Of a stretch of 8,857 bases of DNA, positions 4,952 through 8,857 are shown piece by piece. Every line of letters starts with the position of its first letter. The first letter of the stretch is position 1. The notes below the pieces were generated by a model. The model was not told the DNA's origin, ran no database searches, and saw only the letters and a program-made list of their open reading frames with translations. The stretch lies in assembly GCA_030698575.1 (NCBI GenBank), contig JAUYMQ010000168.1:1-8857 (forward strand), written 5' to 3'. Both the position numbers and the translations under genes were made by a program. This DNA is from Deltaproteobacteria bacterium (lineage in GTDB: Bacteria > JAUYMQ01).

Positions 4952-6426
4952 TTGGCGACCCGGTTGCGCGGTTTCTGCGCCGGCTGCTCGCCGCCTCCGG
5001 CCTCCTCGGAGCGCGTCGGTGCCTGCTGCATCTGCTGGGCGCGCTCCAGGAGTTCGTCGGCGACGGCGGGGATCTCGCTCTCACGCTGCTCCCGCTCTTT
5101 CTCGGGGTCGTAACCCAGCTCGGCGAGCAGGGTGTCCGTGGAGACGCCGAGCGTCTGCTTGAGGACCGCGACATTGGCCTCATCGACCTCGTTGCGGGTC
5201 TCGACATCCTCCCAGCGCGTGTCGAGGGAGGCATCTTCGCTCACGGCCCGAGAGTTGTCGAAGGCGTTCGTGACCCGCGCTGCGATCAGTACCACGTCCT
5301 CGTAGCGGTTGCCCATCTCGGTCTGAGAGTCGCGCCCCTCTCGGACATAGCCGCTCTCCGATGTCTTCAGGGTCTCGCCGCTCGGCAGTTGCCCGCCCGC
5401 GAGCATCTGGTGGAGCGGGGTGTTGGAGCGTGAGGCCATACGCTTGATCTGGGACTCGATGGCCTCGACCACTTTGGTCGGGTCCGCCGCGGCGAGCTGG
5501 CCCACTTTGGCGGTATCGCTCTCGATTTCCCAGAGCGAACCCGGATGACGCTTGACCTGACCTCCGGCGCCGACGCCGGTCATCCACTGCTGTGGCCACC
5601 CCTGGGCATCCATCACCCAGAACAGATCGACCAGGGACTTGTTCAACGCGTCCTGCTGGGGGATGACCCCGCGCAGCTTTGAGCAGCCGTGGTGGGGGTT
5701 GGGCCGGTCCGCGAAGTGGACTACGGGGATGCCGATCGGCTCGCCGCCGGGCGTCCCATCCATCGTCCAGAAAATGACGTTGCCCTCGTCTCCCTCTGCC
5801 ACGTAGGGGAGCCAGGCGCCATCCTCATAGGGCGCATACCACTTTTCTATCTCGGCCGGCCAGTAGACGTTCAGACGGCGGATCGCAGCCCCGTCGGGGT
5901 TCGAAACCGAGGGCCTGGTGGTGGTCCAGTGCTTCGACGCGTACAGCATCTCGTCAGAGTCATAGACCGCCTTGACCTGGCCAGGGTGGTTGGGGCAGAT
6001 CTTCGGCAGCTTGCCCTCGCGGGGCTCCACTATCACGAAGTAGTCGCCGAGCTTCACCGCGCCGCGGTGTATCCGCTTCTGGGTGGCATCCATGCGATTC
6101 TCGCGCCACAGTTCGCGAGCGAACTCCCGCATCCCCTGGTCGTCGGAATCGAAGCCTCGCACCGCTAGGGCGTCTGCCTTGCTGTCCACGATCACGTCGC
6201 AGAAGTTCTCGGCGAACCGGAGGCCCGAAGCCTCAAGGTACTCTCGGGCGCGCGCGCTCAGCTGGACCTTATGCTCGCCGCCGTAGTAATCCTCGAACCG
6301 CTGGTAGCAGGCAAGGCGCTCGCTGCCCATGTCCGCGGCGGCCTTGAGGAACGCCTGCTCCGCCGTGGAATCGGAGCGTCGGCGGAATATGGTGCTGAGC
6401 CGGTTGGCGAAGTTGTCAAGCGCCAC
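4948..6426 (-). CDS. Portal protein (SPP1 gp6-like)
   Basis: The protein has 492 residues, a normal length for the family. Twelve copies form the ring at one capsid vertex through which DNA enters and leaves and to which the terminase and adaptor bind. Visible landmarks are RFEDYYGGEHK (43-53), RFAENFCDVIVDSKADALAV (70-89), the wing and stem region with HRGAVKLGDYFVIVEP (120-135), GVIPQQDALNKSLVDLFW (253-270) with WPQQW (277-281), and NTPLHQMLAGGQLPSGETLK (335-354), the last matching the 'tP ... SGeaLk' segment known in these portals. The C-terminus from about 465 is Gln/Glu/Gly-rich and probably disordered. It starts at GTG with AAAGGA a few bases upstream and lies 19 bp after the large terminase gene. 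The stop overlaps the ATG of a mini reading frame before the MuF gene. Confidence 0.87.
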   Translation of the reverse strand: MALDNFANRLSTIFRRRSDSTAEQAFLKAAADMGSERLACYQRFEDYYGGEHKVQLSARAREYLEASGLRFAENFCDVIVDSKADALAVRGFDSDDQGMREFARELWRENRMDATQKRIHRGAVKLGDYFVIVEPREGKLPKICPNHPGQVKAVYDSDEMLYASKHWTTTRPSVSNPDGAAIRRLNVYWPAEIEKWYAPYEDGAWLPYVAEGDEGNVIFWTMDGTPGGEPIGIPVVHFADRPNPHHGCSKLRGVIPQQDALNKSLVDLFWVMDAQGWPQQWMTGVGAGGQVKRHPGSLWEIESDTAKVGQLAAADPTKVVEAIESQIKRMASRSNTPLHQMLAGGQLPSGETLKTSESGYVREGRDSQTEMGNRYEDVVLIAARVTNAFDNSRAVSEDASLDTRWEDVETRNEVDEANVAVLKQTLGVSTDTLLAELGYDPEKEREQRESEIPAVADELLERAQQMQQAPTRSEEAGGGEQPAQKPRNRVAK

Positions 6427-6436
6427 TCGTGATCCT

Positions 6437-6450
6437 TTCTACGTTCTACG
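6437..6450. repeat. Tandem 7-bp repeat at the end of terL
   Basis: TTCTACG occurs twice without a gap (6437-6443, 6444-6450). On the coding strand it covers the TAG stop of the large terminase gene and reaches the portal gene's Shine-Dalgarno region. It may be a slippage duplication. No function is evident. Confidence 0.5.
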
Positions 6451-8197
6451 TGTCCCTGGCGGAGTCCGAACCTCCGCGCCCTCGGTCCTCTGCGTCTATG
6501 TGGCGATCCTCGGTGGACCACTCGCCGGCTACCCATTTACCGGGGCCTTCCCCCGGTCTGCGGCTGTGCTCGGCGCGGAGGTCGGTGTGCTTGACCTCGC
6601 GCGAGGGCCGAGTGGCGGCGTTGGCGGCGATCGCATCTCCCCACGCCTCCCAGGAGATGACGGCGGCTGCTGCGCCGTCGATCTTGCGGGGAGAGTCGGG
6701 GCGGTCCTTGCCGATGACGTGGAGGGGTTTTCCTTCGTCGTCTTTCGGGTTGATGGGCCACCGAACGGCGTTCTTGATGTGGCGGGCGAGGGTCTCGTTG
6801 CCATCGTGGGTCAGGGCTTCGGAGGCGATTGCGTCGGTGAAGTTGGCGACTGCGATCCCGGTCTGGGTCGGCCGGTACATCTCAAAGGGCTTAACCCGTT
6901 TCTCGCCCCAGCGCCCCTGCCACTTCTCCATCAGCGGGTAGATGTTGCCGCTAGAGGACCCAGGGTCGATGTAGATGCGCCAGATTTCGAAGTGGGCGTC
7001 GGCATCGACCATGACTCCGTCGACCTCATCCATCGGGTGTTCGTAGTCCTCGGCTGCGTTTTTAGGTCGCTCCCAGACGCCGAGAGTGAACTGGTGCCCG
7101 GTGGACACCTCGGTCCCGACGACCGCCAAAGCGTCGATGAACCGCGCTCCGTCGACGCCAACGACGATCAGGGAATCGGGCTCAACTCGGTAGTCGGGCT
7201 TGGCGAGATCGTCCCAGATTTCGCCGTTGAAGGCCTTGGCCTCCGCGGCTTCCTTGCGGTTGAGGAAGTAGCGCTCCGCCTGCGCGGGGTCGCGCTTGAG
7301 CAGCGCAAGGATCTCGGCATCTATCCGGTCGAGGTTGATCCAGGGTTTGATGCCGCCCTTCTTGCCATCCCGCGTCCCCGAGTAGGAGTCGCCGTAGACG
7401 ATCCGCAGTGCTCGACGGCGCTCGGGCTTGCTGCGGATCGAAAGGCTTTCGGGCGGGTCTACGTCATCTATGTAGACGCCGTCGCGCTCGTTCTCGGCGG
7501 TCCACTGGGCGACGGAGTTCTCGGTCGGGTCCCAGGCGTTGCCAGTGGCCATCCACCGCCCACCCATGCCGGCGATGTTGCGCCGTTGGTTGTCGGCCGT
7601 TTCGCGAAGCGCCTTGGTAACCCAGGACTGGACCTCGTCCTGAAGCAAGAAGATGATTGGGGCGCCGAGGCGGGAGCGAGCCGAGGCCGAGGTCGGCGTA
7701 ATCTCGCCTCCGCCCGGGAGCTTGACCCGCGTCTCGCCGGCGTCATCGATGACTTGGCCGATGCGCCCCAGCCGGATCATCGGGAGCAGGGCCTTCCAGA
7801 CGTTGTCGGCCTGAGTTTCGGAGGAGGCTGTGATCTGGATGCGCGGGGTGCGCCAGGGATACCCGACCGGCTCGCCGTTCTCGTCCCATTCCTTGAAGCG
7901 AACCGGGCCGGCGGCGTGGGCGCAGACCAGGGCCGCGGCGAACGGACCCTTGCCCCACTTCTGCGGGCGGGTGAGCTGGCTGCCCCTGATGTAGAAGAAC
8001 TCGCCTGTCTTGGGGTCGAGGCGGAAGAACTCCAGCAGGAACCGAAGCATCTCGTCAGTAAGGAGGTAGGGCTCACCGACTCGGTCGCCGTCCGGGATTG
8101 CGCAACGCTGCTCAATCCAGTCGGCGACTTGGTAGCCGAGCGTCGGGTATTCGCCCGGGACCCGTGGGCCGCGCCACCCCTTCTTAGGCGACGGCAC
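6446..8197 (-). CDS. terL: Terminase large subunit
   Basis: The motor that pumps DNA into the head and cuts it, 583 residues. The N-terminus (GPRVPGEYPTLGYQVADWIE, 10-29; YLLTDEMLRFLLEFFRLDP, 44-62) is that of large terminases of actinobacteriophages. ATPase part: Walker A-like RPQKWGKGPF (77-86) with K83, adenine or coupling region TASSETQADNVW (123-134), and Walker B IIFLLQDE (181-188) ending in D187-E188. Nuclease part (RNase H-like): acidic residues D349 in VVGVDG, D411 in IYIDPGSSSGN and D507 in RKIDGAAAAVISW. After about 530 there is a charged, low-complexity tail. The P-loop has Gly, not Ser/Thr, after its lysine. It starts at GTG within the end of the small-subunit gene (14-nt overlap), with no clear Shine-Dalgarno, so translation is probably coupled. 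A 694-codon open frame on the other strand is a shadow. Confidence 0.9.
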   Translation of the reverse strand: MPSPKKGWRGPRVPGEYPTLGYQVADWIEQRCAIPDGDRVGEPYLLTDEMLRFLLEFFRLDPKTGEFFYIRGSQLTRPQKWGKGPFAAALVCAHAAGPVRFKEWDENGEPVGYPWRTPRIQITASSETQADNVWKALLPMIRLGRIGQVIDDAGETRVKLPGGGEITPTSASARSRLGAPIIFLLQDEVQSWVTKALRETADNQRRNIAGMGGRWMATGNAWDPTENSVAQWTAENERDGVYIDDVDPPESLSIRSKPERRRALRIVYGDSYSGTRDGKKGGIKPWINLDRIDAEILALLKRDPAQAERYFLNRKEAAEAKAFNGEIWDDLAKPDYRVEPDSLIVVGVDGARFIDALAVVGTEVSTGHQFTLGVWERPKNAAEDYEHPMDEVDGVMVDADAHFEIWRIYIDPGSSSGNIYPLMEKWQGRWGEKRVKPFEMYRPTQTGIAVANFTDAIASEALTHDGNETLARHIKNAVRWPINPKDDEGKPLHVIGKDRPDSPRKIDGAAAAVISWEAWGDAIAANAATRPSREVKHTDLRAEHSRRPGEGPGKWVAGEWSTEDRHIDAEDRGRGGSDSARDT

Positions 8198-8717
8198 CGG
8201 CAGCTACCGGTCGCAAATGGCGAACTGTCGCCGTGGGAGTCCCGCTGGCCCGACTTTCGTCCTCCTCAGACTCCACGATGGTCCAGCGAAGCTCGGCGAG
8301 CGCCTTCGGGTCAAGCCCCAGCCGTTTATCCAGCTCGCGCATCTCTTTCTCGACGGCGAGCTTCCCGCAGGCGGCCTTCTTCAGGGTGGCGAGGGCGTAC
8401 TCGACCCGCTTGATCGCCTCACCATCGGCGCCCGCGAGCAGGTCAGCCAGGTCCAGATCGCCGTCGAGATCCAGCGCCGCAAGATCGTCCTCCAGCTGGG
8501 CACGCCGCGAGGCCGCGTAGACAGCGCCGTCATCCCACGCGGCCGCCTGCGGGAGAGACCAGGCCCAGCGCCACCATGACTCGCCCTCGGCACCCAGACC
8601 GTAGGCCGGGTCCGGCACTTCGCCGTCGTACCCTCCGGCCGGGAGCTTCGTGGTCGGGATCGTCGGCTTGTTCCGGCGCAGCGCGTCCGGGTCGGGCAGC
8701 GGGCCTTTACCGGCCAC
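8184..8717 (-). CDS. terS: Terminase small subunit
   Basis: This is the DNA-recognition partner of the large terminase, coded directly before it. From the GTG at 8717 the protein begins MAGKGPLPDP, followed by RRNKPTIPTTKLPAGG, then WWRWAWSLPQAAAWDD (about residues 48-63), and near the end EMRELDKRLGLDPKALAELRW. The 'P-T-x-x-LP-x-GG ... W-x-x-x-W-x-x-PQA-x-W ... rLGL-P-x-A-x-x-LRW' series is the one I know from small terminases of actinobacteriophages. An acidic stretch (LDLDGDLDLADLL) lies between. An in-frame GTG at 8735 would add MTWWCS to the N-terminus; I prefer 8717 because family members usually begin near MAGKGP. Neither start has a strong Shine-Dalgarno. The tail (from about 150) is Glu/Thr-rich and probably flexible. 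The stop overlaps the large-subunit start by 14 nt. Confidence 0.78.
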   Translation of the reverse strand: MAGKGPLPDPDALRRNKPTIPTTKLPAGGYDGEVPDPAYGLGAEGESWWRWAWSLPQAAAWDDGAVYAASRRAQLEDDLAALDLDGDLDLADLLAGADGEAIKRVEYALATLKKAACGKLAVEKEMRELDKRLGLDPKALAELRWTIVESEEDESRASGTPTATVRHLRPVAAGAVA

Positions 8718-8731
8718 CGAGCACCACCACG

Positions 8732-8763
8732 TCACATAACGGCGGGAAGCGCATCACATAACG
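8732..8763. repeat. 10-bp direct repeat before terS
   Basis: TCACATAACG occurs exactly at 8732-8741 and 8754-8763, 22 bp apart start to start, or about two helical turns. A partial third copy (TCACAAGG) begins at 8777, 23 bp further on. The nearest copy overlaps the alternative terS start. Same-side spacing suggests a protein binding site, either for the terminase small subunit or for a regulator; this is inference. Confidence 0.5.
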
Positions 8764-8790
8764 ATGGAGGGGGGTGTCACAAGGTCCCCT

Positions 8791-8830
8791 TTGGCTTGCT
8801 AGAGCCGTTTTTGGCTTGCTAGAGCCGTTT
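8791..8830. repeat. Exact 20-bp tandem repeat before terS
   Basis: The 20-bp unit TTGGCTTGCTAGAGCCGTTT occurs twice in direct succession without a mismatch. Each unit contains short inverted arms GGCT and AGCC around six bases. It lies about 75 bp upstream of the terminase small subunit gene, where cos or pac recognition sequences are often found in tailed phages. Candidate functions are a terminase binding site, an operator, or a recent duplication. The sequence does not decide among them. Confidence 0.6.
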
Positions 8831-8840
8831 CCAGACCCGT

Positions 8841-8857
8841 ACATAAAAAAGCTCGCC
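8841..8857 (-). terminator. Possible 3' half of a terminator at the right edge
   Basis: The coding strand enters the window as GGCGAGC followed by six T. This is the appearance of the descending arm and U-tract of an intrinsic terminator for a leftward gene cluster to the right. The other arm (expected GCTCGCC) would lie beyond the edge and is not visible. If real, the head operon needs its own promoter between here and terS. None is convincing: TTGTGA (8784-8779) with TATGTG 16 nt downstream matches the consensus poorly. Confidence 0.3.

Noticed and set aside
5896-5908. GGGGTTCGAAACC, like a tRNA T-arm
   Set aside because: It is inside the portal gene and there is no acceptor stem, anticodon arm or D-arm around it.
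6329-8413. A 694-codon open frame on the plus strand
   Set aside because: It lies opposite terL, the start of the portal gene and the end of terS, all well recognised on the minus strand. Its translation is Gly/Val/Asp/Arg-rich without any motif. Long antisense frames are a by-product of G/C-biased third codon positions.
8779-8784. TTGTGA as a -35 box with TATGTG as a -10 box for the head operon
   Set aside because: Both boxes match the consensus poorly (four and three of six) and the -10 part belongs to a direct repeat, so no promoter is annotated.
8732-8830. Repeats as a small CRISPR array
   Set aside because: The units are directly adjacent or only 12 bp apart and of two unrelated kinds; there are no spacers of CRISPR length and no cas genes.
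8761-8857. Plus-strand gene starting at GTG 8774 after GGAGG, running off the right edge
   Set aside because: The Shine-Dalgarno spacing is too short, third codon positions lack the G/C bias of the region, and the frame reads through non-triplet tandem repeats and an A-run. It cannot be judged without the flank.

Overview
This window is the packaging and head-assembly end of a tailed bacteriophage (or prophage) genome. All recognisable genes lie on the minus strand, so the operon reads from the right edge to the left. The sequence is GC-rich with strong G/C preference at third codon positions. The terminase, portal, adaptor and decoration proteins look like those of phages of high-GC Gram-positive bacteria (actinobacteria), so an actinobacterial host is the best guess. 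This rests on remembered family resemblance and not on a search. A long-tailed (siphovirus-like) virion is likely, but the tail genes lie beyond the left edge.

Layout in transcription order (right to left). Positions 8736-8857 are a leader without a convincing gene. It holds the end of a probable terminator at the right edge, an exact 20-bp tandem repeat (8791-8830) and an exact 10-bp direct repeat (8732-8763). Next come the terminase small subunit (8184-8717), terminase large subunit (6446-8197), portal (4948-6426), MuF-like minor head protein (4100-4912), scaffold (3395-4039), a small decoration-like head protein (2927-3343) and the major capsid protein (1950-2912). These are followed by a Thr-rich fibre-like structural protein (1292-1897), an unknown 76-residue protein (1075-1305), a small beta-rich structural protein (747-1091) and a head-tail adaptor (333-743). 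After a 115-bp gap with a strong hairpin, a glycosyltransferase gene (217 down to 1) runs off the left edge.

How it works together: the two terminase subunits recognise, cut and pump DNA through the portal into a procapsid built by the capsid protein on the scaffold. The MuF-like protein binds inside near the portal, the decoration-like protein probably stabilises or decorates the shell, and the adaptor closes the filled head for tail joining. The order TerS-TerL-portal-MuF-scaffold-decoration-capsid-adaptor is that of Bacillus phage SPP1. As in SPP1, no prohead protease gene is seen. Genes are tightly packed, with 11-17 nt overlaps or short gaps. TerS, TerL, portal and scaffold start at GTG; the other genes use ATG. 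The decoration, capsid and fibre-like genes have good Shine-Dalgarno sequences, as expected for abundant proteins. Hairpins sit exactly at the stop codons of the scaffold and capsid genes, bracketing the most highly needed part of the message.

Most of the window is a conventional head module, and I do not see a clearly new multi-gene system. The parts most worth a second look are the repeat-bearing leader before terS (candidate packaging or regulatory site), the glycosyltransferase placed among virion genes near a Thr-rich structural protein, and the hairpins bracketing the decoration-capsid pair.
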